Source of the DNA: CBIHON01 sp966211965 | GTDB lineage: Bacteria; Pseudomonadota; Gammaproteobacteria; Burkholderiales; Burkholderiaceae_D | NCBI GenBank assembly: GCA_966211965.1 | Contig: CBIHON010000021.1 | Location: forward strand, 30,671 to 94,670 | Direction of reading: 5' to 3' | Length of the DNA stretch: 64,000 nucleotides | Shown here: positions 42,063 through 51,387 of the stretch, in pieces | Position numbering within the stretch: position 1 is the stretch's first letter | How the letters are laid out: each line of letters starts with the position of its first letter | Made by a program: the position numbers and the translations under genes | Notes under the pieces: model-generated | The model's database searches: none | Told to the model about the DNA's origin: nothing | The model's input: the letters and a program-made list of their open reading frames with translations, nothing else

Positions 42063-44078
42063 ATGTCACATCGCATCTCGGACCCAACGGCAGGCGGCTC
42101 GCGCCCTTCCAAGCGGGACAAGGTTGTCTCCGCGGCAGAAGCCGTGCGCTTGATCCATGACGGCGATACCATCGCCACCGGCGGTTTCGTCGGTATCGGT
42201 TTCCCGGAAAATATCGCGGTTGCGCTTGAGCAGCGTTTTCTCAACAGCGAAGATGAATTGCTTGATGGTCTCGGACAGCCGCGCAACCTGACCCTGGTGT
42301 ATGCGGCCGGGCAGGGCGACGGCAAGGAGCGCGGCCTGAATCATCTGGGCCATGAGGGCTTGATCAAACGCGTGATCGGCGGCCATTGGGGCCTGGTGCC
42401 GAAGCTGCAGCAACTGGCAATCGCCAACAAGATCGAAGCCTACAATTTGCCGCAGGGTGTGATCAGCCATTTGTTTCGCGACATTGCGGCCGGCAAGCCG
42501 GGCTTGCTGACATCGGTCGGCCTCGGTACCTTCGTCGACCCTCGTCACGGCGGCGGAAAAATCAATGCGGCGACGCAGGAAGACCTGGTCGAGCTGACCC
42601 ATATCGGCGGCAAGGATTACCTGTTCTACAAAGCGATGCCGATCAATGTCGGGATCATCCGCGGCACCACGGCCGATCCGAGCGGCAACGTGACGATGGA
42701 AAAGGAAGCGCTGACCCTGGAAGCGCTGGCAATCGCAATGGCCGCGCATAATTCCGGCGGCATCGTGATCGTGCAGGTCGAGCGCATCGCCGAGAGCGGA
42801 TCGCTGCATCCGCGCCAGGTCAAGATTCCGGGCATCCTGGTCGATTGCGTGGTCGTCGCGGAAAAGCCGGAATACCAGATGCAGACCTTTATCGAACCGT
42901 ATAGCGCGGCTTTCGCCAGCGAAATCCGGGTGCCGATGTCGTCCATGCAGCCGATGGAGATGAGCGAGCGCAAGATCATCGCGCGCCGCGCCTTGCTGGA
43001 GTTGAAGCCGAACAGCGTGGTCAACCTCGGCATCGGCATGCCTGAAGGCGTGGCCAGCGTGGCCGCCGAAGAAAAAATCCTCGACCTGGTGACGCTTACC
43101 GCCGAGCCCGGCGTGATCGGCGGCATCCCCGCGGGCGGTTTGAATTTCGGCGCCGCCACCAATGCCGATGCGATCATCGACCAGCCATATCAATTCGATT
43201 TCTACGATGGCGGCGGTCTCGATGTCGCTTTTCTCGGATTGGCGCAAGCGGATCGGCACGGCAACCTGAACGTCAGCAAATTCGGTTCGCGCCTCGCGGG
43301 CGCGGGGGGCTTCATCAACATCAGCCAGAATGCCAAGAAGGTGGTGTTCGTCGGCACCTTCACCGCCGGCGGACTGGAAATTGCGATTGCCGACGGCAAG
43401 CTGCATATCGAACAGGAGGGGGCCTCACACAAGTTCGTCGACGAGGTCGAGCATCGCACTTTCAGCGGCGAGTATGCGATTCAGCGCGGGCAGCCGGTGC
43501 TGTTCGTCACCGAGCGCTGCGTGTTTCGTCTGGTGGCGGAAGGATTGGAGATCATCGAAATCGCGCCCGGCGTCGACCTCGAGCGCGACGTGCTGGCGCA
43601 GATGAGTTTCAAGCCCTTGGTGAGTCCGCAACTCAAGCAGATGGATGCGCGCATTTTCCGGCCGGGGCCGATGGGTTTGCGCAGCGACATCCTGTATCTG
43701 CCGCTGCCGCAGCGCATGACCTACGATACGAGACGCAATGTGTTCTTCGTCAACTTCGAAGGTTTCGAGGTAAAGAGCATCGCCGACATCGAGAATATCC
43801 GCGAGCTTGCCGTTGAGCGCCTGGCGCCGCTCGGCAGGAAAGTGCCGGCGATCGTCAACTACGATAATTTTTCCATCGCCGTGGAACTGCTGGATGCGTA
43901 TATCGACATGGTGCACGACTTGACCGAGCGGTTTTACAGCAGAGTCACACGTTATACGACCAGCGCATTCATGCGCAGTTATTTCGGGCGGGCGCTGAGC
44001 GCCAACGATCGCGATCCGGCTTTGTATGCCAGTTCGGAAGAGGCCTTGTCGCACTTGATTGAAACGCCGGGCTTGTAG
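42063..44078 (+). CDS. Propionate/acyl-CoA:acetate CoA-transferase-like protein
   Basis: 671 residues from ATG 42063, preceded by AGGAGGAG. Residues about 20-540 form a fused alpha/beta family I CoA transferase: ATGGFVGIGFPENIAVALEQ at the start, NLGIGMPEGVASVAAEE in the second half, and the catalytic glutamate in TLTAEPGVIGG. It resembles propionate CoA-transferase. After residue 540 there is an extra domain of about 130 residues (from PLPQRMTYDTRRNVFFVNF to the end, with RVTRYTTSAFMRSYFGRAL) found in some long Pct relatives. Separate from scoAB, so a second CoA-transfer activity. Confidence 0.87.
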   Translation: MSHRISDPTAGGSRPSKRDKVVSAAEAVRLIHDGDTIATGGFVGIGFPENIAVALEQRFLNSEDELLDGLGQPRNLTLVYAAGQGDGKERGLNHLGHEGLIKRVIGGHWGLVPKLQQLAIANKIEAYNLPQGVISHLFRDIAAGKPGLLTSVGLGTFVDPRHGGGKINAATQEDLVELTHIGGKDYLFYKAMPINVGIIRGTTADPSGNVTMEKEALTLEALAIAMAAHNSGGIVIVQVERIAESGSLHPRQVKIPGILVDCVVVAEKPEYQMQTFIEPYSAAFASEIRVPMSSMQPMEMSERKIIARRALLELKPNSVVNLGIGMPEGVASVAAEEKILDLVTLTAEPGVIGGIPAGGLNFGAATNADAIIDQPYQFDFYDGGGLDVAFLGLAQADRHGNLNVSKFGSRLAGAGGFINISQNAKKVVFVGTFTAGGLEIAIADGKLHIEQEGASHKFVDEVEHRTFSGEYAIQRGQPVLFVTERCVFRLVAEGLEIIEIAPGVDLERDVLAQMSFKPLVSPQLKQMDARIFRPGPMGLRSDILYLPLPQRMTYDTRRNVFFVNFEGFEVKSIADIENIRELAVERLAPLGRKVPAIVNYDNFSIAVELLDAYIDMVHDLTERFYSRVTRYTTSAFMRSYFGRALSANDRDPALYASSEEALSHLIETPGL

Positions 44079-44106
44079 ATTGCAGGGCCTGCTCCCGCAA
44101 AAACAT

Positions 44107-45393
44107 TTATACCAAACCTTCGAACAACAAGACGTCGACCTCGTCATCCGCTTGGATGCTGTCTTGGTCGTGCTGCAACACGATCATGCAATTCGCTTCG
44201 GACATGGAGCGCAAGATTCCCGACCCCTGGGAACCGGTGACGCGCACCTGCCATCGGCCTGCCGCGTCGCGCGATAGAATGCCGCGCTGATACTCGGTGC
44301 GGCCCGGCTTTTTGCGGATCGCCGATTGCGAAGCGACCCGCATCAGCGGCAAGGGGGCGGGAGATGCCCCCATCATGTGCAGCAGCGCGTCGCGTGCAAA
44401 AAAATAAAAGGTGACCATCACCGCGACCGGATTGCCGGGCAGGCCGAACAGGTAGGCGCTTTTTCCGTTCGATACGATCTTTCCGAAGGCCATGGGCCGC
44501 CCCGGCCGCATACCGATTTTCCAGAACCTGACATCGCCCAGCTCGGCCATCATCTGCTTGGTGTAATCCGCCGCGCCGACCGATACGCCGCCGGAGGTAA
44601 TGATCGCATCGGCGTTTTCGCAGGCCATGCGGAATGCGGCTTCGAGCGAGGCAGGCTCGTCCTTGACCACACCCATGTCGAGCATGTCGCAACCGAGCCG
44701 GCTCAGCATGCCGTACAGGGTATAGCGGTTGCTATCGTAGACGCAGCCTTCGTCCAGTGGTTCGCCGATCGAGCGCAATTCGTCGCCTGTGGAAAAAAAC
44801 GCGACGCGCAGGCGTCGCTGCACAGGGACCTCTGCGATGCCGAGCGATGCCAGCAAACCGAGGTCGGCCGGACGCAGGATCTTGCCTTTGCAGAGGGCGG
44901 GTTTGCCGGCTTCCAGGTCTTCGCCTTTCAAGCGGCGGTTGTCGCCGGTTTTGACTGCGCCGGCCGGGATCGTGACGGTATCGTCATTGGCGTCCTGAAT
45001 GAATTCCTGCGGGATGACCGTGTCGCAGCCTGCCGGCATCACGCCGCCGGTCATGATGCGCACGCATTCGCCGGGGACGGGCGTACCGCTGAAAGCGCGG
45101 CCGGCATAGACGGTGCCGGCGATTTTCAGCGTGATTGCCGCATCCTGCCGCAACTCGCTGCCGCGTAATGCGTAGCCGTCCATTGCCGAGTTATCGTGCG
45201 CCGGCACATTGATCGGCGAAATGATGTCCGCGGCCAACACGCGGTCGAGCGCGGCGCGCAAGGCGATTCTTTCCACCGCGTGCAGCGGGGTAATGAAGTC
45301 GCGGATGATTTGCTGCGCGTGCGCGACGGGCAAGGCGTCGGGGTCGTAATCGGAGAGGCAACTGACGATGTCGGAGAGGGTACGGTTTGGCAT
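44107..45393 (-). CDS. moeA: Molybdopterin molybdenumtransferase
   Basis: Inserts molybdate into adenylated molybdopterin. 428 residues, with the MoeA opening (LPVAHAQQIIRDFITPLHAV), PINVPAHDNSAMDGYALRGS with the catalytic Asp region, the MPT-binding fold with STGDELRSIGEPL and ITSGGVSVGAADYTK, and the C-terminal GLPGNPVAVMVTFYFF. Last gene of a moaA-mobA-moeA set on the minus strand; a 95-base gap separates it from mobA. Confidence 0.95.
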   Translation of the reverse strand: MPNRTLSDIVSCLSDYDPDALPVAHAQQIIRDFITPLHAVERIALRAALDRVLAADIISPINVPAHDNSAMDGYALRGSELRQDAAITLKIAGTVYAGRAFSGTPVPGECVRIMTGGVMPAGCDTVIPQEFIQDANDDTVTIPAGAVKTGDNRRLKGEDLEAGKPALCKGKILRPADLGLLASLGIAEVPVQRRLRVAFFSTGDELRSIGEPLDEGCVYDSNRYTLYGMLSRLGCDMLDMGVVKDEPASLEAAFRMACENADAIITSGGVSVGAADYTKQMMAELGDVRFWKIGMRPGRPMAFGKIVSNGKSAYLFGLPGNPVAVMVTFYFFARDALLHMMGASPAPLPLMRVASQSAIRKKPGRTEYQRGILSRDAAGRWQVRVTGSQGSGILRSMSEANCMIVLQHDQDSIQADDEVDVLLFEGLV

Positions 45394-45488
45394 GAAGGGG
45401 GGCGTGATTGCTTTATCGGCGGAGTCAATGCGAGTAAATTCAAGTATCCATCAAACGGTCTGGCAGCTTGCGCGCAGCGCACGCTGCC

Positions 45489-46094
45489 TCAGGCTTCGAA
45501 CCTGCGCAAGTCCTCCAGCGTATTGATGTTGCGAAATGCGGCTTCATCCTCGAAGCGCACTTCAACGGCTTTCACCGAGGCATACCACGTCTCGACCTTG
45601 CGTCCGCCGTTTTGCAGATATGCGGTCAGATGATCGAGCAGCGATGTCTTCAGCAAACAGAATACCGGATGCGGTTGCCGCTGTTCGCCTTCGCCGGTGG
45701 TCGCAACGGCCAGATCGGCATCCTGGACGTTCAAGGCTTTGCTCAGGCGCGCAACCAGATCGGCCGGCAGGAAGGGCGAATCGCAGGGGGCGGTGACGAG
45801 GTAGGGCGTTTCGCAATGGCGCAATCCTGTCTGCAAGCCGGCGAGCGGTCCTGCGAAGCCGGGAAACTCATCCGGCCAGACCGCTGCGCCGAAGCTTTCA
45901 TAGGACGCCGGATTCTGGTTGGCGTTGATCATCACCATACCGACTTGCGGCGACAGTCGGGTCAGGACATGCATTGCCATCGGGACGCCGCGAAACGGCT
46001 GCAAGCCTTTGTCGACGTGGCCCATGCGCGAACCGCGACCGCCAGCCAGGATGAGGCCGCTGATCAATTTCTTGTCGATACAGCTGTCGATCAT
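45489..46094 (-). CDS. mobA: Molybdenum cofactor guanylyltransferase
   Basis: Adds GMP to Moco to make the MGD form used by DMSO-reductase-type enzymes. 201 residues. The nucleotide-binding LILAGGRGSRMGHVDKGLQP is complete, followed by the DEFPGFAGPLAGLQTGL motif and the metal-binding APCDSPFLPADLV. It starts three bases before... that is, just after the moaA stop, so the two are co-transcribed and probably coupled. Confidence 0.94.
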   Translation of the reverse strand: MIDSCIDKKLISGLILAGGRGSRMGHVDKGLQPFRGVPMAMHVLTRLSPQVGMVMINANQNPASYESFGAAVWPDEFPGFAGPLAGLQTGLRHCETPYLVTAPCDSPFLPADLVARLSKALNVQDADLAVATTGEGEQRQPHPVFCLLKTSLLDHLTAYLQNGGRKVETWYASVKAVEVRFEDEAAFRNINTLEDLRRFEA

Positions 46095-46097
46095 TAA

Positions 46098-47213
46098 TTA
46101 GCCCCCGATATAGGACATTTCGACCTTTTTCAGCGCGCGCTCCAAACCTGCCGTGCGAGCGCTGCGCAACTCGGAATAACGATCGCCGCGTGCGCGCCAC
46201 AGATGCGCGATAGCGGAGGAAATTTCCTCGTCCGACCGTCCGCCGCGCAACAGAGCGCGCAAGTCGTGTCCGCTGGTGGCGAACAAACAGGTGTAGAGCT
46301 TGCCTTCGGTCGACAGACGGGCACGCGTGCAATTCTTGCAGAAGGCTTGCGTGACGCTGGAAATGACGCCGATCTCGCCGCCGCCGTCGCGGTAGCGCCA
46401 GCGTTCGGCGGTTTCGCCGCTGTAATTCGGCTTGATTTCTTCCAGCGGCATCTCAGCATCGATGCGGCGCACGACCTCGGCGGATGGAATCACTTCATCC
46501 ATCTTCCAGCCGTTGGATGCGCCGACGTCCATGTATTCGATGAAGCGCAGGATGAAGGGCGAGCCTTTGAAATGCCGGGCCATCGGCACGATTTCCTGAT
46601 CGTTCATGCCGCTCTTGACCACCATGTTGACCTTGATTGGGCCGAGTCCGGCCTGATGTGCGGTCTCGATGCCATGCAATACGTCGGAGACAGGAAAGTC
46701 GACATCGTTCATGCGTTTGAAGGTGGCGTCGTCGAGCGAGTCGAGCGAGACCGTGATGCGCTTCAGGCCAGCGTCTTTGAGTGCCCGCGCCTTCCTGGCG
46801 AGCAGGGAGCCGTTGGTGGTGAGCGTCAAGTCGAGTGCGTTGCCGGCGGGCGTACGGATTGCGCTGAGCATCTCGATCAGCTTCTCGATATTCTTGCGCA
46901 GCAGCGGCTCGCCGCCGGTCAGCCGTATCTTCTCGACGCCATGCGCGACGAACAGCTTGGCGAGGCGGGTGATTTCTTCGAACGACAGCAAGGCGGTTTG
47001 CGGCAGGAAGGTGTAATCCTTGTCGAACACTTCCTTCGGCATGCAGTACACGCAGCGGAAATTGCAACGGTCGGTGATCGAGATGCGCAGGTCGCGCAGC
47101 GGACGCGCCAGGGTGTCGGCCAGCAGGCCGCTGGGCATTTCCAGCGTCGAGGGGATAGGCGGCGCCGGATTGCGCTTGCTGTGATCGGCGACGGGGATGA
47201 TTCTTTCGGTCAT
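46098..47213 (-). CDS. moaA: GTP 3',8-cyclase MoaA
   Basis: Radical SAM enzyme for the first step of molybdenum cofactor synthesis. Start placed at ATG 47213 (MTERIIPVADHSK, 371 residues); the longer frame to 47276 overlaps the chrA end. The SAM cluster cysteines are C50, C54 and C57 in DRCNFRCVYCMPKE; the second cluster is in FCKNCTRARLSTEGKLYTCL, and the protein ends in the catalytic double glycine (SYIGG). The three Moco genes suggest molybdoenzymes elsewhere in the genome. Confidence 0.95.
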   Translation of the reverse strand: MTERIIPVADHSKRNPAPPIPSTLEMPSGLLADTLARPLRDLRISITDRCNFRCVYCMPKEVFDKDYTFLPQTALLSFEEITRLAKLFVAHGVEKIRLTGGEPLLRKNIEKLIEMLSAIRTPAGNALDLTLTTNGSLLARKARALKDAGLKRITVSLDSLDDATFKRMNDVDFPVSDVLHGIETAHQAGLGPIKVNMVVKSGMNDQEIVPMARHFKGSPFILRFIEYMDVGASNGWKMDEVIPSAEVVRRIDAEMPLEEIKPNYSGETAERWRYRDGGGEIGVISSVTQAFCKNCTRARLSTEGKLYTCLFATSGHDLRALLRGGRSDEEISSAIAHLWRARGDRYSELRSARTAGLERALKKVEMSYIGG

Positions 47214-47238
47214 GCTGTTTGCACAATGGATGCCTGAT

Positions 47239-48582
47239 TCAATGGAAATACGATACCACGAGGCCGGCCGCCGCACAGGCGAATATCAGCTTGATTGCGC
47301 CGGTCTTGAAGCGCAACAGCGCGATGCATGCCGCCAGCGCAATCGCGATGGCAATGAAGTCCCATTGCGCTAAGGGTTTCGCCGTGTTGAACACGTGCTG
47401 CGCGAAGAACAAGGCCAGACTCACCACCACGCCGACCACTGCTGCCGAGATCGCGGTGAGCGGTGCCGTCAGCCTGATATTGTCGTGCGTCGATTCGACC
47501 AACGGCCCGCCTGCCAGAATGAAAATGAAGGAGGGCAGGAAGGTAAAAAAGCTGGCGACGCAGGCCCCGACAATGCCGAACCATGCTGCCGCTGAGCCGG
47601 CCAGCGCCGCTTTGCTCCAGCCGCCTACAAACCCGACGAAAGCAACAATCATAATCAAGGGGCCGGGCGTGGTTTCGCCCAGCGCCAAGCCGTCGATCAT
47701 CTGTACGGGCGTTAGCCATTGGTAGGTTTCGACCGCACCTTGATAGACGTAGGGCAGCACCGCGTAGGCACCGCCGAAGGTGAGTAGCGCTGCTTTGCCG
47801 AAAAATACACTCATCAATGCCGCCGGCGATGCCGGACCGAATGCCGCCGCGACCCCCACCCACGCCGTGATCGCCAAACCGATGCCGATCGCCGACACAG
47901 CGATCAGCTTGCGCCAGGAAAAGCGCGCATGTGCCGGCGTCGGTGTGTCGTCGTCGATCAGTGCAGGGCCATAAGACTGTTTGTTGCCCGCATGGCCGCC
48001 GCCGATCTGGAACTTGTCGGGCAAAACGCGGCCGCCGACCAAACCGAGTGCAGCCGCACCCAACACGATGGCAGGAAAGGGAATGTCGACTACTGCAATG
48101 GCAAAAAAGGCAGCCAGCGCCACTGCAATCAGCCAGGCATTCTTCAAGGTGCGCGAGCCGATGCGCCAGGCAGCCGCCAGCACGATCGCCACCACCGCCG
48201 GCTTGATGCCGTACAGCACGCCGGCGACGGCCGGTACATTGCCGAAGGCCATGTAAATCCACGACAGCCCGATCAAGATAAACAGCGAGGGCAGCACGAA
48301 CAAACTGCCGGCAATGACGCCGCCCAAAGTCCGGTGCATCAGCCAGCCGATATACACCGCAAGCTGCGTCGCTTCCGGCCCGGGCAGCACCATGCAGTAA
48401 TTTAGCGCATGCAGGAAGCGCTGCTCCGAAATCCAGCGCCGTCTTTCCACCAGTTCCGCATGCATCAGCGCGATCTGCCCGGCCGGGCCGCCGAAACTGA
48501 TGAAGCCAAGCTTGAGCCAATACCAAAAGGCTTCGCTCAGGGGAACGGTGGCGGGGCGGGATAAAGGAGGTAGGTTTGTCAT
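47239..48582 (-). CDS. chrA: Chromate transporter ChrA (two-domain)
   Basis: 447-residue inner-membrane protein of the CHR family, exporting chromate. Start placed at ATG 48582 (MTNLPPLSRP) because the upstream extension has no membrane or CHR character. Two CHR domains are visible: KLGFISFGGPAGQIALMHAE with NYCMVLPGPEATQLAVYIGW, and a second with FFGKAALLTFGGAYAVLPYV and GLALGETTPGPLIMIVAFVG. About ten hydrophobic helices. Divergent from chrB; moaA follows 25 bases downstream. Confidence 0.92.
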   Translation of the reverse strand: MTNLPPLSRPATVPLSEAFWYWLKLGFISFGGPAGQIALMHAELVERRRWISEQRFLHALNYCMVLPGPEATQLAVYIGWLMHRTLGGVIAGSLFVLPSLFILIGLSWIYMAFGNVPAVAGVLYGIKPAVVAIVLAAAWRIGSRTLKNAWLIAVALAAFFAIAVVDIPFPAIVLGAAALGLVGGRVLPDKFQIGGGHAGNKQSYGPALIDDDTPTPAHARFSWRKLIAVSAIGIGLAITAWVGVAAAFGPASPAALMSVFFGKAALLTFGGAYAVLPYVYQGAVETYQWLTPVQMIDGLALGETTPGPLIMIVAFVGFVGGWSKAALAGSAAAWFGIVGACVASFFTFLPSFIFILAGGPLVESTHDNIRLTAPLTAISAAVVGVVVSLALFFAQHVFNTAKPLAQWDFIAIAIALAACIALLRFKTGAIKLIFACAAAGLVVSYFH

Positions 48583-48683
48583 GTCGCTATGAAGATTTTT
48601 GCCGCCGTGAACTGTAGCTTGCCGTTTAAGAATCAACAATAAGCCGGGGCGTGTTTTAAAGAAAATAATTTGAATAAATATCT

Positions 48684-48698
48684 CTACAAAATTTGTAG
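48684..48698. promoter_or_regulatory. Palindromic operator candidate between chrA and chrB
   Basis: CTACAAAATTTGTAG: seven-base perfect arms around one base, in the divergent 146-base region, 30 bases before the chrB start. ChrB proteins act as chromate-responsive regulators in several betaproteobacteria, so this is a likely site for it. Confidence 0.65.
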
Positions 48699-48728
48699 TG
48701 ATATTAACATTCATGTAGTATTCGCTGC

Positions 48729-49700
48729 ATGAACCCCACCAATTCCCCCAACACCCAATGGCTGCTCCTGATCGTGAGCCTGCCGACCATTAGCGCCACG
48801 GCCCGCATGCGCATTTGGCGTGCCCTGAAAGCCCTGGGTTGCGGTGCTTTGCGGGATGGCGCCTATCTGCTGCCGAACCAACGGGCGCATCAGCAATCCT
48901 TGCAAGAGCTGTCGGATGAAACCGTGCGTGAAGGCGGCAGCGCCTGGCTGCTGCATGTCCTCGCGCAATCCGGCAGCGAGAGCGACAGCTACCGTGCGCT
49001 GTTCGACCGCAGCGGCGACTACGCCGAATTGCTGACGGCGGTGGCGCAGGCACGCGGCACCCTCTCCGGCTCGGGCACGCAAGACATCAATCGCCTGCTG
49101 CGCAAGTTGCGGCGCGACTATGAGGCGATCCGTGCGATCGATTATTTCCCGAACGACGCCAGCGCACAGGCCGAAGCGGCCTGGATGGACTTCGTGCATG
49201 TGGCCGAAACCATGCTCGCGCCCGGCGAGCCGCAAGTGGTTGAAGCAGCAATCGCCCGTCTGGACGCCAAAGATTACCAAGGCCGGCTATGGGCCACGCG
49301 CTCGCACTTGTGGGTGGATCGGGTCGCCTGCGCCTGGCTGATCCGCCGTTTCATCGACAGCAAGGCGCGTTTCATATGGCTCGACACGCCGGCGGATTGC
49401 CCGCCGGAGGCGCTCGGCTTCGATTTCGACGGCGCGCAGTTCACACATGTCGGCGACCGGGTGAGTTTCGAAGTCTTGCTTGCCAGTTTCGGCCTGGAGC
49501 AGGATCGCGGCTTGTTGCGCTTGGGAGCCATGGTGCATGCGCTGGATGTCGGCGGCGTAGCAGTGCCGGAAGCCAGCGGCTTTGAAGCGATGCTGGCCGG
49601 CGCACGGCAGCGGGTGGCGGACGACGATCAACTGCTGGCCGAGATCGGACTCGTGCTCGATTCGCTCTACCTGCATTTCTCAAACAATCTTCAGAAATAA
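48729..49700 (+). CDS. chrB: Chromate resistance protein ChrB
   Basis: 323 residues. The N-terminal half (LLLIVSLPTISATARMRIWR, LKALGCGALRDGAYLLP) is the ChrB regulatory region, and the C-terminal half has SHLWVDRVACAWLIRRFIDS, FDFDGAQFTHVGDRVSFEVL and LGAMVHALDVGG of the ChrB_C domain. ChrB senses chromate and controls chrA expression; it is also called superoxide dismutase-like in older annotation. It is followed by a second chrA and a rhodanese gene. Confidence 0.93.
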   Translation: MNPTNSPNTQWLLLIVSLPTISATARMRIWRALKALGCGALRDGAYLLPNQRAHQQSLQELSDETVREGGSAWLLHVLAQSGSESDSYRALFDRSGDYAELLTAVAQARGTLSGSGTQDINRLLRKLRRDYEAIRAIDYFPNDASAQAEAAWMDFVHVAETMLAPGEPQVVEAAIARLDAKDYQGRLWATRSHLWVDRVACAWLIRRFIDSKARFIWLDTPADCPPEALGFDFDGAQFTHVGDRVSFEVLLASFGLEQDRGLLRLGAMVHALDVGGVAVPEASGFEAMLAGARQRVADDDQLLAEIGLVLDSLYLHFSNNLQK

Positions 49701-49723
49701 GCCTGCGGGCTTAAGGAGCCATT

Positions 49724-50905
49724 TTGGACAATACTCAACGAACCCTGTCTCCCCCAAGCTATGGCATGTGGCAAATGGTGCTGTACATGCTGCGTCTGGG
49801 CACGCTCGGATTCGGCGGCCCGGTGGCGCTGGTCGGCTATATGCAGCGCGATCTGGTCGAAGAGCGCAAATGGATCAGCCCGGAAGATTACAAGGAGGGC
49901 TTGGCACTGGCGCAGATTGCGCCGGGGCCGCTGGCGGCGCAACTCGGCATTTATCTCGGCTTCGTGCACTACCGCATACTCGGGGCGACGCTGGCCGGGC
50001 TTGCCTTTGTCGTTCCATCGTTTCTGATGGTGGTGGCCTTGGGCTGGGCTTATGTGAATTTCGGCGGGCTGTCCTGGATGCAGGCAGTATTCTATGGGGT
50101 AGGGGCCGCCGTCATCGGCATCATCGTGATGAGCGCGAAAAAATTGACCGGCAAGAGCGTCGGCAAGGACAAGCTGCTGTGGGCGGTTTACCTCTTGCTT
50201 GCCGTCGTGACCGTCATCACCGAGTCCGAGATTGCCTGGCTGTTCATCGCCGCCGGCGTGCTGGTCTGGCTGCTGCGGGCGCCGCCGAAGTGGCTGGGCA
50301 AGGGGCGCCTGAACACCATCGCTTTGACCCAGGCGCCCATGGCCGGCGGCCTGTTGGGTTCGATGGATGTATCGCTCTTGATGCAGATCGGCATTTTCTT
50401 CGCGAAGGCCGGCGCCTTCGTGTTCGGTTCCGGCCTGGCGATCGTGCCGTTTCTGTACGGCGGCGTGGTGACAGAGCATCACTGGCTGAACGATAAACAA
50501 TTCGTCGATGCGGTGGCGGTCGCGATGATTACGCCCGGGCCGGTGGTGATTACCGTGGGTTTCATCGGTTACCTGATCGCCGGCTTGCCGGGCGCCTGTG
50601 CCGCAGCGCTGGCGACTTTTTTGCCATGCTATCTGTTCACCATCCTTCCGGCGCCTTACTTCAAGAAATACGGCAAGCTGCCGGGCGTCGTCGCTTTCGT
50701 CGACGGCATCACGGCGGCTGCGATCGGCGCCATTACCGGTTCGGTGATCGTGATCGCGAAACGTTCGCTGATCGATCTCCCGACCGTGCTGATCGCCGTC
50801 GTCACGATTGCCTTGCTGTGGAAATTCAAGAAGCTGCAGGAGCCGATCGTCGTTGCTGCGGCGGCACTTTTGGGATTGCTGATCTATCCGATGTTTCACT
50901 CTTGA
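49724..50905 (+). CDS. chrA: Second chromate transporter ChrA
   Basis: 393 residues starting at TTG 49724 with AAGGAGCC upstream. A second, independent CHR-family exporter with LRLGTLGFGGPVALVGYMQR, LALAQIAPGPLAAQLGIYLG, FVFGSGLAIVPFLYGGVV and VAMITPGPVVITVGFIGYLI. The two halves again carry the GPxGP-like motifs. It differs clearly in sequence from the divergent chrA, so it is not a recent duplicate. The rhodanese gene begins 11 bases downstream. Confidence 0.92.
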   Translation: MDNTQRTLSPPSYGMWQMVLYMLRLGTLGFGGPVALVGYMQRDLVEERKWISPEDYKEGLALAQIAPGPLAAQLGIYLGFVHYRILGATLAGLAFVVPSFLMVVALGWAYVNFGGLSWMQAVFYGVGAAVIGIIVMSAKKLTGKSVGKDKLLWAVYLLLAVVTVITESEIAWLFIAAGVLVWLLRAPPKWLGKGRLNTIALTQAPMAGGLLGSMDVSLLMQIGIFFAKAGAFVFGSGLAIVPFLYGGVVTEHHWLNDKQFVDAVAVAMITPGPVVITVGFIGYLIAGLPGACAAALATFLPCYLFTILPAPYFKKYGKLPGVVAFVDGITAAAIGAITGSVIVIAKRSLIDLPTVLIAVVTIALLWKFKKLQEPIVVAAAALLGLLIYPMFHS

Positions 50906-50916
50906 AGGGAAAAGCG

Positions 50917-51243
50917 ATGAGCCGGTCTGTGACGGTATCCGAGTTGTTGCAGCAGATGAGCATGGCCCATCCACCGGTGCTGCTTGACGTGCGCAAACGG
51001 CCTGCGTATGAGTCCGATCGACAGCAGATCGCCGGTGCGGTTTGGCTGGACCCGGAGCAGGTCGCGGCATGGGCGCCGGCGCTGGCGAAAGAACAGCCGG
51101 TCGTGGTGTATTGCATCAAGGGGCAGGAGGTCGGAAAGAATTGCGCTGCGGCGCTGCAGGAACAGGGCATCGATGCCCGCTACCTGGAAGGCGGCATCGA
51201 AGCGTTCAAGCGCGCCGGCGGCATGCTGAGGGAGAAGCGCTGA
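50917..51243 (+). CDS. Single-domain rhodanese in the chromate cluster
   Basis: 108 residues from ATG 50917 behind GAAGGGA. LLDVRKRPAYESDRQQIAGA and the active-site loop VVYCIKGQEVGKN with Cys66, then YLEGGIEAFKRAGG, mark a rhodanese (sulfurtransferase) domain. Chromate clusters in other bacteria sometimes include a rhodanese called ChrE. Its job here may be sulfur handling during chromate stress; this is inference from position. Confidence 0.88.
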   Translation: MSRSVTVSELLQQMSMAHPPVLLDVRKRPAYESDRQQIAGAVWLDPEQVAAWAPALAKEQPVVVYCIKGQEVGKNCAAALQEQGIDARYLEGGIEAFKRAGGMLREKR

Positions 51244-51387
51244 CGGCGCACTATTGCAGGCAGGTGTGCGGCGGCGAACTGCCGGATTGCCGGCTGCGGG
51301 CCCAGCGGCAAGCGGGTGACGAACAGCTTGCTGATTGCCGCCCGCTGGCACTTGCCGGCTCTGTGTCGCTCACCGCACGCTCTATTA

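Noticed and set aside
49691..51070. 459-codon open frame on the minus strand
   Set aside because: Antisense to chrA and the rhodanese gene, with very high Arg/His/Gln content typical of a shadow frame.
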